This document shows, piece after piece, positions 21,332 through 31,710 of a stretch of 64,000 nucleotides of DNA. This DNA is from Pseudocercospora fijiensis CIRAD86. Lineage: Eukaryota > Ascomycota > Dothideomycetes > Mycosphaerellales > Mycosphaerellaceae. The stretch covers positions 2,088,172-2,152,171 of the forward strand of contig NW_006921533.1 of the NCBI RefSeq assembly GCF_000340215.1. The letters run 5' to 3'. Under the pieces are notes generated by a model. The model was not told the DNA's origin. It searched no databases and saw nothing but the letters and a program-made list of their open reading frames with translations. The position numbers and the translations under genes were made by a program. Each line of letters begins with the position of its first letter. The stretch's first letter is position 1.

Positions 21332-23362
21332 TCAATGCTTCTCCGACCACTGCTTGTAAAACTCCAAGCTGTCTGGGTTCGCCACGCTGGTACTGGTCTT
21401 GATGTTCAATCCGCAGAGGATCTGCTTTACCGACTTCTCAATCTTCTTACCGTTTGTCGTGACAGGAATATCTGGACACTCATCCACAATGCCAGGCACA
21501 TGTCTAGCTGACAGCTCCTTCCGAATCGTAGATTTGATGTTCTTCACCAAATCCTCACTCAAAGTGCCCGGCTGCTTGAGCTTCAAGAACAGGACCACAG
21601 TCTCGTCATCGTCTTGTTCTCGCCTTCGACCGACCGCAAGAGCATCTTCGACTTGGTCTGGGAAGTGTTTCAGGATGACGTTGTAGAGCTCTGCGGAGCC
21701 AAAGCGGACACCACTGGGCTTCAGCACACCATCGGATCGCCCAAGCATGATCAGACCACCGGTCTCCGGGTTAAATCGAATGAAATCCCCATGATGCCAG
21801 ACACCTGGGAACTCCTCGAAGTACGACGCTTTGTACTTCTGCTCGCCTTCTTTGCCCCAGAACATGACAGGCTGGCAAGGGAATGGGCGAACGCAGACTA
21901 GGTCACCAGGCTCGCCTGTCTTTGAGATGTCTTTGCCACTATAGTCCCATGCTTGACATGCCATTCCGAGCCCAAGAACCTGGATCTCGCCTGTATATAC
22001 TGGATGAAGAGGACAAGGTGCACCGAAGAGTGAGATGATGTCTGTACCGCCCGTGATCGAACCGAGATTGACTGCACCAAAGGCTTTGTAGACGTATTGG
22101 AAAGTCGAAGGTGCTAAAGGTGATCCCGTGCTGTAGATTGCCTTGAGCGTCTTGAGCGTTAGACCTGCTTCTTTCGGGAAGATGTTTCGTTGCTCTAAGA
22201 TAGACAAGAACTTTGCGCTGGTGCCAAACTGTGCTATGCCCAATTCATCTATCAGCTTTGGCATTGCGAGATCGTCTTTCGTACTCTCGCCAGCTGCGTC
22301 TATATACTGGAAAGGTGAGCCATCGTAGAGTACTAACGTTGCGCCAGATGCGAGGCCAGAGACAAGCCAATGCCACATCATCCAGGTACATGTTGTGAAG
22401 TAGAAAAGTTTGTCTCCAACTCGAATATCCGATTGCAAGATATGCTCCTTCTTGTGCTGAAGAAGGGTTCCGATTGCGCCATGAACGATACACTTCGGTG
22501 CACCCGTTGTGCCTGAGGAATATAAGATGTAGACAGGGACGTCCGGATCTAGTTGCTCGAAATGAAGACTCTGGGAATTGGACTGCTGACTGGTGAACTT
22601 TTCGTAGGTGTACAACTTCTGCTTTTGCTCTGCCCCAAGTCCTTCGATCTCAGAGCCCATGCTTGGTACGGTGTCGAAGACAACAACGCCTTTCAGCGTG
22701 GGCAGCCCGTCCATGATATCCTTGACCTTCGGCAATACTGGGTGTGTCTTCCCGTTATACATTACAGCATTATCCGTCACCAGTAGCGTGGGCTCAATCT
22801 GTACCATACGATCCAGCACAGCACTGACGCCTGTGTCTGGGCTCACCGCAGTCCAAATTGCACCCAATGAGATTGCCGCTAGACTTGCAACGAGCGCATT
22901 GGTATGATTTGCGACGTAGCCTCCCACTCGATCCCCGTTCTTGAGCCCAACTGCCCGCATACCACTCTGGCATTGCCGTACTCTTTCTCGAAGCTCTTTC
23001 CAAGTCACTTCTTCCCTCCTCGTCTCGGTCGCCGCGATCACAGCCAGAGTATTCTCGTCAACCTCTGGTAGAGGGTACAGCAGGTTCTCAGCAAAATTCA
23101 ACTTCGCTCCTGAAAACCACGAAGGCCTCGGGTACATTGTCTTCTCATCTGAGATGACTTTGGTATGGGCTTGCGAAGTCCGAATTCCGACATAGTCCCA
23201 GATCTCCTGCCACGAGGCAGAAACGTCTGTTATGCTCCATTGATAGAGCTCGTCGTAAGTCGAGAAGTTCTTGTTGTGCTTGTTGTTTACTATTTGGAGG
23301 AAGTCGTAAAGCTTGGAGGATTGGGGGTTTGAGTGCTCCCAAAGCTTTTCAGTCGGAGCCAT
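21332..23362 (-). CDS. Acetoacetyl-CoA synthetase
   Basis: Single exon, 676 residues, a full-length ANL-superfamily enzyme. The N-terminus (KLWEHSNPQSSKLYDFLQIV) and WFSGAKLNFAENLL are typical of acetoacetyl-CoA synthetases. The AMP-binding signature YILYSSGTTGAPKCIVHG lies around residue 277. The A5-A8 region includes SITGGTDIISLF and WHHGDFIRFNPETGGLIMLGRSDGVLK. The catalytic lysine is in PVTTNGKKIEKSVKQ near residue 637. The enzyme makes acetoacetyl-CoA from acetoacetate, CoA and ATP in the cytosol, used in ketone/leucine carbon use and sterol or lipid synthesis. No peroxisomal targeting signal (ends WSEKH). It lies divergent from a Dal5-type transporter over a 1.3-kb upstream region. Confidence 0.95.
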   Translation of the reverse strand: MAPTEKLWEHSNPQSSKLYDFLQIVNNKHNKNFSTYDELYQWSITDVSASWQEIWDYVGIRTSQAHTKVISDEKTMYPRPSWFSGAKLNFAENLLYPLPEVDENTLAVIAATETRREEVTWKELRERVRQCQSGMRAVGLKNGDRVGGYVANHTNALVASLAAISLGAIWTAVSPDTGVSAVLDRMVQIEPTLLVTDNAVMYNGKTHPVLPKVKDIMDGLPTLKGVVVFDTVPSMGSEIEGLGAEQKQKLYTYEKFTSQQSNSQSLHFEQLDPDVPVYILYSSGTTGAPKCIVHGAIGTLLQHKKEHILQSDIRVGDKLFYFTTCTWMMWHWLVSGLASGATLVLYDGSPFQYIDAAGESTKDDLAMPKLIDELGIAQFGTSAKFLSILEQRNIFPKEAGLTLKTLKAIYSTGSPLAPSTFQYVYKAFGAVNLGSITGGTDIISLFGAPCPLHPVYTGEIQVLGLGMACQAWDYSGKDISKTGEPGDLVCVRPFPCQPVMFWGKEGEQKYKASYFEEFPGVWHHGDFIRFNPETGGLIMLGRSDGVLKPSGVRFGSAELYNVILKHFPDQVEDALAVGRRREQDDDETVVLFLKLKQPGTLSEDLVKNIKSTIRKELSARHVPGIVDECPDIPVTTNGKKIEKSVKQILCGLNIKTSTSVANPDSLEFYKQWSEKH

Positions 23363-24688
23363 CGTGTCGCGGGCCCAGTTTGCAATGTTCGAAACTGAAC
23401 ATCATGCAGCGCGACGACATTATGGTATCCTAAGGTATTCGAGACGGATGAGGGGCTGATCGGGTTCGGTGGTCGTAGGAAATAGTTCCGCAGTGCGGCG
23501 ATCACAGGTCTTGGCGAGGATGTTGCGACATCGGTCACGAATTGAAGCATTGCCTTTCCGAGATCACATAGAATAGCCCCTTCATCGCGGCCCGACTATC
23601 TCCAAGATGTTCTATGTACAGATACTGCCAATGTCTTTTAAACAACTTAGCACATGGCCCAGAAAGAGATGAGATCTACCAGGTGTACAGACGAGGATTT
23701 GAAGTTGCCGCATCAACACAAGGCTGGCTTTCCAAGGCAGGAGCAAGAACGAGAATAATGCCACTTGTAGTAGACAGGACACGCAGGCCTCTCGAGCCTT
23801 GCCGCTGGCACGCACGCTGAATTGCTGATTATGCAGATGCCAGTCCCAGATCACGTCCTGAGATGTTCCGCCGTCTCTCTCGGCGATCAGGTGCATTGCT
23901 CTGGCGAGAAGGCTCAATAATGCACGAGGGCAAAGTGTCTACAACCATGGGCGATGGTCTCCGGTAGCAAGGATCCTTTCGTACCGAATCGATGGCCCAG
24001 GTCATTTGCACACTCCCATGTTACGAGAGCACACGCGAACCGCCTTCCTCGACTACAGATTGTGGGCTATAGCCGTTGGCAGGTAACAAGACAGGCTGAC
24101 CTGTTCGACAGTAATCTCTATGCAACCATCTCATATTGACCTTTAGCAGACTCCGACAAGCCCATTCGAGAGATTTATGCCGCAGAAATTCGCTCTCTGG
24201 GGAACTTCACGACATTGTCGCCGAATTTGGAAACAGCCTTGGCAACCCAGCACGCAATCTGAGGCTAGATGTCACCATGACGCCGAGACACTCGGCCGCG
24301 TGCTGCAATCTTGGGCATCGCATTGTTTATATGGCAGCGGAATGCCACGCCAAGTGGCCAAGGTGCTCTCACTATTCCCAAGCACGTTGTCCGTCCACGT
24401 TGCTGAGGCTATGGTGCAGCGTTTTGCATATGGCTGTGGTCAATGGCGTCCAAAGGTGATGCTTACAGGTTCAATGCCGTGGGATGCTTCCATTACGTTG
24501 CCGGTCTAGCTCGGGCTCAAGCAATTCATCGAGACGAATTGCAGTTCTTTGATCGCTCTGGATCGAGCCATAGATACAAGGATGGTGCAATGTCACTTGG
24601 CGAGACAATGTATTAAACCACTAGAATTCCAGTAGTCTCGACACTCAACTCGTCGTTGTCGATAGTCTTTTGAATCCAGCATTGGAAG
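23363..24688. promoter_or_regulatory. Divergent 1.3-kb upstream region (AACS / MFS transporter)
   Basis: No gene is supported; frames at 24136-24509 lack domain or splice support. The region holds both promoters. Its length is above the window's norm, which could mean more complex nutrient control, but no specific binding site (for example GATA clusters) was systematically counted. Confidence 0.45.
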
Positions 24689-26421
24689 ATGGCAGACACA
24701 ATCGACCAAAAGCCTGCTCCGTCTGACGAGTACGCTGCGACTGGCGAGGAGGATGTCGCGTTTGAACCAGACTGGACGACAGAGGAGGAGAAGAAAGCAA
24801 AGCGGAAGTGAGAAGCTTCTATCGAGCTCAGTGCCTGGGCTATGCTGACACGATTATAAGGCTAGACTTCATCATCATGCCTATCCTTACCCTAGGCTTC
24901 TTCTGCTTGCGTAAATCTCATCCTCAGCCTGATAGAGACTCCCATACTCATATGAGCATACCTAGCTGACCTGCATTGTAGAACTCGATCGAGGCAACAT
25001 CGCCAACGCCATCACCGACGATTTCCAAGAAGATGTCGGCATCACTCAAAACCAATTCAACGTCGGCCAGCAAATGCTCTCTCTCGGAATCGTCCTCTTC
25101 GAAATCCCCTCCAACATGATCCTATACCGAGTCGGACCTGGCAAATGGCTGACCCTTCAACTCTTCTTCTTCGGTATCGTCAGCACATTCCAAGCTTTTC
25201 AGAACAACTACGCATCATTCATCGCCACGAGATTTCTCCTTGGTATCACCGAGTCGGGATTCATTCCAGGAGGTCTCTGGACCTTATCGACATGGTACAC
25301 CAAGGCAGAAACAGCGAAGCGTGTCATGATCTTTTACTTCGGAAATCAACTTGGACAGGCGTCTGCTAAATTGCTCGCTTATGGCATTCTTCATATGCGT
25401 GGAGTGGGTGACAAGGCTGGATGGTTCTGGCTGTTCGTTCTCATGGGCAGCTTCACGATTCTCAGTGGCTTCGTGTTTGGATTCTTGCTTCCAGACTCCT
25501 TCAAGAACCCGCACAGCACATTTTTGCCCAAAGCCAACATCTTTACTGAACGCGAGATTTACATTTTGAACACTCGAGTGCTCCGTGACGAGCCGGCAAA
25601 AGGTCAAAAGAAGAAGAAGATCGGTCTGGCAGCGTTCAAGAAAGCCGTAAGCATTCCCAATGAAAGAGGGTTCATCACGCAGCAAGACTGACAAAGTATC
25701 CCAGTTCTCCAACTGGCGCATGTGGTGCCATTTCCTCATTACAATGTGCAACAACGGTCCCCAACGCGGTTTCGACACCTACGCTCCCTCGCTCGTCAAA
25801 GAATTCGGTTTCGGCAGCCTCACATCCAACGCCTTGGCATCAGTCGGTCTCTTCATCCAAGTGCCCATGTCCTTCGCCTTTAGCTACGTCTCGGACCGTT
25901 TCGACAAGCGCGGCGAAACCGTCATCACAGGCCTCAGCATGACGGTCCTCGCCTACGTTTTCAATCGCAGCTTTACAGAAGTCAATAGTCGGGGTGTGAG
26001 GTATTTCGGTGTAGTCTGGACTCAGACGTTTGGAACGTTCTCGCATCCGCTTAATATTACTTGGATGTCTTTGACCTGTACTGATTCCGAGGAACGGGCT
26101 CTGGCGATGGCGCTTGTGATTATGGGTGCTAATATTGCCGGGATTTGGGGAGCTCAGCTCTATCGGTCTGATGATAAGCCTCGATACCGGAGGGCTTTCT
26201 CCATCTGTATTGGCGTTCTTGCTCTTGGCGTGCTTCTTGCTGTCATTCGAAGGATTGATGAGCATTTCCGCAAGCGCAAGGGTGTGCAAAGAGTTGAGAT
26301 GGATAGCGCTAGCGATGCCGAAGTGTATCAGGACTTGAAGGCATTGCCAAGTGACGTGCAACCGCAGCCGGCTTTGATTGGGCATGATTTGAAGCCTGTG
26401 GTATCGCATACTGTCAGTTGA
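24689..26421 (+). CDS. MFS transporter, anion:cation symporter (Dal5/allantoate permease-like)
   Basis: Four exons, 24689-24807, 24861-24910, 24982-25646 and 25705-26421, encode 516 residues; all phases agree. The cytosolic N-terminus is acidic, then LDFIIMPILTLGFFCLQLDRGNIANAI is TM1 with the D-R-x-N-I-x-N-A signature of this family. ITQNQFNVGQQMLSLGIVLF and EIPSNMILYRVGPGKW form TM2 and the loop 2-3 motif. ATRFLLGITESGFIPGG is TM4. The second half begins NWRMWCHFLITMCNNGPQRG, with about six further helices and a hydrophilic C-terminus. Relatives import allantoate, nicotinate, vitamins or other carboxylates with protons across the plasma membrane. The substrate cannot be read from sequence. 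The third intron (25647-25704) would give a stop-containing read-through. Confidence 0.9.
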
Positions 26422-26869
26422 GGTCGTGAGGAGACGGTCTGATCAGCCTTTGTTTCGTTGTACTGAAAACTTACTCGCTCTATCTTCCCACTCAATGCAG
26501 CTATCATTTTCTCCACACCATCACCGCGCATCCAACAACGCCTGCCGCATCCTCAGAAGTCTCAAAGTTCCCGTCCATACATGCGACCTTAGAATCTCTT
26601 TCGAAATGCAACGAATGTGTCTCGGTGTTGTGGGGCATGTGGCTGCAGGAGAGAGGAAGTGCATTCATGTTGCAAAGTTTGTTCCTCTTCTTTCAAAGAT
26701 CTAAGACCAAAGTGTTTGCGAACTGCTCCAAGCAAGCACAACCACCAAACAAAATGGCTCATCTTCAACTCATGCTGTACAACAGTTCAAGGCTCAAGTC
26801 TACACGGCATAGTAGGTCACGAAAGGGGAGACCAGAATATCATCCACGCCATCGAAAACCAGCTCCGCC
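26422..26869. other. Intergenic region 5' of a small hypothetical gene
   Basis: About 450 bases. ATG-led frames at 26617 and 26754 overlap the next gene in other frames, and a short upstream exon of that gene may lie here. No other feature seen. Confidence 0.4.
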
Positions 26870-27313
26870 ATGTCGACCACTACAGACTCTTTCTCCTGGT
26901 CTTCCACCTCCTCTGCCGCTCGACATTCCTCAACCACATCCACCTCCTCGAAAGACCACCACGCAGACCTCGACACCGCCCTTCAAAGAATCGTAACCGC
27001 AGTCTCACGTCTCCATCGTTGTGGCGAAACTTTCAAGGCGAAATCCGAAGCTTTCTGGATCTTCTGCGCCGGCTCTTGGACGAGGCAGAAATATGAGGAG
27101 GAAGTTGGGCAGGCGAACAACGTTACGAAGAAAGATAAGATTGGTGGTCAAGGGGTTGTAAGTGTGGAAGAAGATCTGAGGTTGGCTTTGGGAGAGGTTT
27201 TGGATGCTGTGAGGATTCTGAGAAGAGGGGGTAGAGATGGGGATGAGAGGGATGCTGAGGCGCTGATGGAGGCTGTTGAGGGGAGTGGGGTGTGGGAGGG
27301 GAGGGGGAAATAA
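26870..27313 (+). CDS. Small hypothetical protein with S/T-rich N-terminus
   Basis: A 147-codon frame from ATG 26870. Three overlapping frames are open here, but this one has the C/G-rich third positions expected of coding sequence in this genome (ACC, TCC, GAC, CTC repeatedly). The first 30 residues are almost all S, T and A; then comes an amphipathic helical stretch (LDTALQRIVTAVSRLHRCGE) and an acidic helix (VEEDLRLALGEVLDAVRIL). No family is recognised. The start could lie in an upstream exon. Confidence 0.45.
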   Translation: MSTTTDSFSWSSTSSAARHSSTTSTSSKDHHADLDTALQRIVTAVSRLHRCGETFKAKSEAFWIFCAGSWTRQKYEEEVGQANNVTKKDKIGGQGVVSVEEDLRLALGEVLDAVRILRRGGRDGDERDAEALMEAVEGSGVWEGRGK

Positions 27314-27760
27314 CGGCAGGAAGAGGGTGGTTGTTGAGATCATGGGGAGGGTCAAGGGAGGGTATCCACTGGGTACCGGTCTTGATCGGTATTGGGACAA
27401 AGGGGGCGGAAACTTGAACGTCGCGATTTCACAGCTGGAACATGAGGTGGCTTCCATCGAGAAGAGAGGGTACAGTGCTTCCGAGTAGCAACATTTATTT
27501 AGGCAGCGAGTGGAGGCTGTGACATGTGCCACGGCAAATACGGACGCATATCCCCTCTTTTGAAAAATTATAATTAGTATGGACGCATATCCTCTTTCCG
27601 GTAAAGCTGTTCCCCAGCCCTCACTTCGCGTTCTCCACACGCTGAACTTCACGTTGCTTTGAAGCAGTGCAAAGACGTTCACGACCTCCGAGGCGATGCG
27701 AGTGTGATACAGAAAACGGCCTCCTGTGCAAAGCGCATCGCTCTGAGCAGATGGCCTAAA
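27314..27760. other. Short intergenic region
   Basis: About 450 bases without a supported gene. A near-identical 16-17-base phrase recurs at 27540-27556 and 27580-27592 (GGACGCATATCC..CT). No other structure seen. Confidence 0.4.
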
Positions 27761-28122
27761 AGCATGAATGGTCAGCGTCTCTGGGCTTTGAGGCCAGCCC
27801 AGACAGCGGTGGGGATAATGGGGATAATGGGGAAGTGATGGTGCTGCACGAGAAGGCTACTGACACATCCAAGGCAGGTGCCGCTGCCCCGTACCGCGCA
27901 GTCGCCGCTTCTGCTGCTCCACCGAGCGAATACGACCAGTCCCCAGATGGCATGGACGAGGAGGACCACGCGGCCAATTTGGAGGTTAAGCGTCTCCAAG
28001 AAGAGAACAACCTCCTCTCTGACGCTCTGCTTGAGCAACAGCGCAAGACCAATGTTCTCTCCGAAGATCTTCTTGAGAAAAAGCGCACCATTGACGGCCT
28101 CGAGCACTCGACGGATGCATGA
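27761..28122 (+). CDS. 3' exon of a small coiled-coil protein
   Basis: The frame is open from about 27760 to TGA at 28120-28122. The first ATG is 27838, but the upstream in-frame sequence (SLGFEASPDSGGDNGDNGE) looks coding, so a 5' exon probably exists and the left boundary is approximate. The C-terminal part LEVKRLQEENNLLSDALLEQ and LEKKRTIDGLE shows clear leucine heptads, a short coiled coil, after an Ala/Pro-rich linker. No family recognised. From ATG 27838 the protein would be 94 residues. Confidence 0.5.
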
Positions 28123-28319
28123 TGATACGAGCGATGAGAGTTGCACAGAAAGGGTGTGGCTAGAGATGTCTGGATACATCTTGCTACGAGTCGGATACCA
28201 ACAGCCAGTGTGCATCAAATGAACATGAAGCATAGCATTGAACATACAAAACCAGTATGCAGCACATGAAATTGAAGCATTAAACATGCAAAATTGTGTC
28301 ACTTTCTCCATGTTCTTTT

Positions 28320-30935
28320 CTACAGAGGCGGCAGTGTCTCACGACAAATCGGGCACTGCAATCGATACTTTATCCAGCCTTCGAGACATGTGCTGTGGAA
28401 GATGTGTCTGCATGGCGTGACCATGTAAGCTCTTCTAGCAAGCAAATTGGCTCCAAGCCCTGTATCGCTTGGTGCCCCAGCCTCGATTACTGGGACCTCG
28501 AGATCTTGCATGCAAATGGCGCAGTCAAACACACGCTTGCCTTTGCTTCGTGCCGTTTCTTTCTCCTTCTCCTTTGCGATCGAAGCCCGCCTCGTGATAG
28601 CGGAAGAGGATAATCTGCGATCGGCTGTTGGTGACGAGGGCGTAGACCGTGCATCGTCTGCATCTGCAGCTTGCGAAAACCCGATTGGCATCGTTGCGCC
28701 TTCTTCGTCCTCACGCAGGATAGGATGATAGTCGTATGCTGGTGATGCCCAGCTGGAGCGAATGAACCACCTAGGTCCAAGCAGCTCTTGCGATCCTAGG
28801 ATGACGACCTGGATCCAAACCCAGCCGGCAAGAAGAGCTAGAATGTAGTAGTTGTGATCAGCGAACACTACATTGTACTTGTAGGCGTAGAAATAGAGGA
28901 AGGGCGTCAGTCGCAGCAAGCTCTGCCCAAAAACAAACTCCCAATTGAGAGCATGACGACAGTTACGTTGGACATTGCGGATGACTTGCGGGATCCAGAA
29001 GCTGAGGTAACACATGCCAAGGATTGTGATGAAGACCCGCCGCGCTGATGCAGGCCACGATATTGAATTCGTGGCGAATAGCACAGATACGAACATGAGC
29101 ATGTATGACTTTGCATAGAATGATGCAAAGCTCGGCATGCGAGCACGAACATGAGCTTCCGTATTCATAAGTGGTGGCTGAGCGATGGGTAAGAATCCGC
29201 CCTGGTCAGAAGGCATGAAAATTGGAGTGGCGCCTGTATCGACGGGTGGTGCTGCAGCAGTGACTGGTGTAGACGTGGGCATAGGCGTACTTGCCGCAGT
29301 TCCGTCTGTCGTGGTCGGCGCAACTGTCTGGGCTGGACTCGTATTCGTAATCGTACCATTCGTGTTGCTGGCTGGTGCTTCATTCTGCTGCTCTTCCCTG
29401 GCTCGTCTCTCTGCCCGAATGCGCCGCAAGGCTTCCTGAAAGCGCTGTTCTCTTCTTTGATCCTCTTCGACCTCAGCTCTTACACGTTGCTCGCGCTCTG
29501 GAGCCTGTACTTGCCAGATATCCATGACCAATCTCATGCCGAAGAATGCTACGCTGGCAAAAGCCAAAAATCCTACTGGGACCAGCATAGTCCAGATGTT
29601 CTGGAAGAAGAGACTTCCAAGCAGGAAGGTCAACGCCACGAAGCCATCATTGGAGGCAAGGATCGTGACAGCGTATAGACTGATGCGACTTCGTGTTGAG
29701 GGTGTGCTCGCCTCTCGCATTTGTCGCATGAGAAGAAAGAGCTGTAGAGCCAGAGCGAAAGAGAAGACGAGTAAGTGCTGTCTCGCATGCTTCCATAGCA
29801 CCTCAATCTTCGCTCCGGTCAGATGGTCTCCATTCTGTGGAATGTCATCCGGAGGCCCTTGAGACTCCAATACATATCCGCAGTCAGGCGAGAAGATGAG
29901 TGCAGAAAAGTGCATATCAGGAGCACTGGGCATAATAGCACCAGTGGGAAATCGGAGCTCACGCTCGAGAAAATCCATGAACGACGAGGAGTACTGTGTG
30001 CTTGCGACAGGAGGTAGTTGCTGCAAGTAGACGACCAGCTCGCAGTCAGGATTGCCGAATGGATTCTCCGATTCCGCTTCAATTCTTGAGTGCCAAGGAT
30101 TTGAGGAACGAGTCTCAGCATCAATTTGGTCTTGAATAGTATCAGAAATCGACTCGTTCAAAAGGTTTCTTGCAGTTTCGAAATTGCTGGGTGAAAGTGC
30201 CATGTGAGGCAGGGCAAATATGCCGCTAAACTTGGAGCTTGTTGTCGTCATGATCGCTTGCCCGAGAGAAGCGAAATAGACACCATACAGCTGCAATTCC
30301 CATACATCAGATGTCTCTCCATCCGTAAGCTTGATTTCCCCGCTCATAGCAGTGGCATTGCGATCAGGTGCCGCGTATGCTGTATCTTGCTTGGCAAATC
30401 GGACACTGATCTCGCCATCGTTGCCAGTGATATTTCTGTCGAATGGTCGAGCATGTCCTGCGTGTCCAAACGGGCTGGGAGGTGCGTATTGTGTCAGATT
30501 GAGCTGCGGTATTGGCACATTCTCCTGAATCGCTGAGCGCTTCCATTTCCCGCTCACAATGCCCGTGATATTCTTATATAATGGCGTTGGATTTGGCAGA
30601 TCGGTATCTCCGTCCAGCGCCAACTTGCCCCAATCTCCCAGCGCATATTCTAGCTGCTCCCTCGCTCTTGCTTTGATGGTCGGTAATGCATTCCAAGCGA
30701 AGTCCCTCTCTGGCTCAAGACCAGTCACGTTGATGGTGTGGCCTTGGGTGCCGAATTCGGGATTCCACGATGAGTTGCTTAGCACAGACAAGTGTCTCTG
30801 CTCCTCAGCGATGACATGCTCGATGGATGGAAGCGCGTCGAGTTCGGCGTTGCGGACGGCTGCCTGGTTGCCAGGGTTGAAGATGATCCATCCTAGGATA
30901 ATCAACGGGAGGAGTACACCACGCCGGTCGGCCAT
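28320..30935 (-). CDS. dsc1: DSC E3 ubiquitin ligase catalytic subunit (Dsc1/Tul1-like, RING)
   Basis: Single exon, 871 residues. The N-terminus MADRRGVLLPLIILGWIIF is a signal/anchor, followed by a lumenal domain of about 350 residues with several sequons (NSS, NVT, NIT, NAT). Then come roughly seven membrane helices, for example LVFSFALALQLFLLM, GFVALTFLLGSLFF, MLVPVGFLAFASVAFFG, MLMFVSVLFATNSISW and ILALLAGWVWIQVVILG. A cytosolic insert rich in E/R/Q and then T/P separates helices in the middle. The C-terminus is a RING-H2: DCAICMQ, then CRHIFHSTCLEGWI, then CPICRETLPPL. This is the architecture of the Golgi/ER Dsc complex E3, which cleaves or activates SREBP and mediates membrane-protein quality control. 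In Aspergillus its homologue is needed for hypoxia and azole tolerance. It shares a 775-base upstream region with a divergent gene. Confidence 0.92.
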   Translation of the reverse strand: MADRRGVLLPLIILGWIIFNPGNQAAVRNAELDALPSIEHVIAEEQRHLSVLSNSSWNPEFGTQGHTINVTGLEPERDFAWNALPTIKARAREQLEYALGDWGKLALDGDTDLPNPTPLYKNITGIVSGKWKRSAIQENVPIPQLNLTQYAPPSPFGHAGHARPFDRNITGNDGEISVRFAKQDTAYAAPDRNATAMSGEIKLTDGETSDVWELQLYGVYFASLGQAIMTTTSSKFSGIFALPHMALSPSNFETARNLLNESISDTIQDQIDAETRSSNPWHSRIEAESENPFGNPDCELVVYLQQLPPVASTQYSSSFMDFLERELRFPTGAIMPSAPDMHFSALIFSPDCGYVLESQGPPDDIPQNGDHLTGAKIEVLWKHARQHLLVFSFALALQLFLLMRQMREASTPSTRSRISLYAVTILASNDGFVALTFLLGSLFFQNIWTMLVPVGFLAFASVAFFGMRLVMDIWQVQAPEREQRVRAEVEEDQRREQRFQEALRRIRAERRAREEQQNEAPASNTNGTITNTSPAQTVAPTTTDGTAASTPMPTSTPVTAAAPPVDTGATPIFMPSDQGGFLPIAQPPLMNTEAHVRARMPSFASFYAKSYMLMFVSVLFATNSISWPASARRVFITILGMCYLSFWIPQVIRNVQRNCRHALNWEFVFGQSLLRLTPFLYFYAYKYNVVFADHNYYILALLAGWVWIQVVILGSQELLGPRWFIRSSWASPAYDYHPILREDEEGATMPIGFSQAADADDARSTPSSPTADRRLSSSAITRRASIAKEKEKETARSKGKRVFDCAICMQDLEVPVIEAGAPSDTGLGANLLARRAYMVTPCRHIFHSTCLEGWIKYRLQCPICRETLPPL

Positions 30936-31710
30936 TCACTCTCCATCTCCTCTCCTGCAGCAGGCAGCAGGCAGCAGAGACTCGAGAGGCGATATGGGAT
31001 GAAAGCTGGCTACTCGCTGACGTGCGCGTACTGTGCATAGCTCCGGATGTCTTCCGGATGCCGAACTGATGGCACGTGCGCCGTTATGGAATACCAGGTA
31101 GTATGGAGAGATAGCGAGAAAATTCTACAGCGGCAACACTGCATGGTACAGACACGTTCTCTCCACGGTGTAAGGGAGTCAATCCCTCGCGCTCGCTGTC
31201 TTTTCACATGCAGATCTGGGGACAGAGGTGGACGTGACGTGTAGACGTCAAGTGGAAGTGTCCGCCCAGGCCCTAGCTCCGATACAACTAAGAACTCTCT
31301 CTTATCTCTTATCGTGCACGGCGGGGCAAGCAGCTGATGCCTATTCACTCATCAGTCCTCCGGCTTGATCGACATGGCTGTTGACAGTTGCTCGTCTTGC
31401 TCTTGCTCTCCGTCACCGCTGCTGCCAGTGAAGTGAACACGGACACGTAGTTTGAAATATTTCAAGGTTCCCCTTCAATCCCCGTCACTACTTCCAGCCA
31501 GTCTGCGTCGGCGAGGTAGGTCGGTCAGCTCCCCACTTCTCAGGCAGTAAGGTCTCGACGCCTTCCAGCAAACCAAAACCACCCACCTACACCCACACCC
31601 AACAAACGAGCGAGCCTGCTACCTGAACGCTCAGTCTCGTCCACGTCCACGTCCACACTCGAACATCGTTCTTGCCCTGCCCATCCTTCCCTCCAAACCT
31701 CGCTCCCAGC
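30936..31710. promoter_or_regulatory. Divergent promoter of dsc1 and the 874-residue protein
   Basis: A 775-base bidirectional upstream region. It contains GCAGCAG repeats at about 30957-30978 just above the dsc1 ATG and three tandem CGTCCA units near 31639-31656 in the leader of the plus-strand gene. No defined factor site was identified. Confidence 0.5.

Noticed and set aside
27005..27682. 225-codon minus-strand frame opposite the small S/T-rich gene
   Set aside because: Peptide is proline/leucine/serine-rich and mirrors purine-rich coding of the plus strand; no family match.
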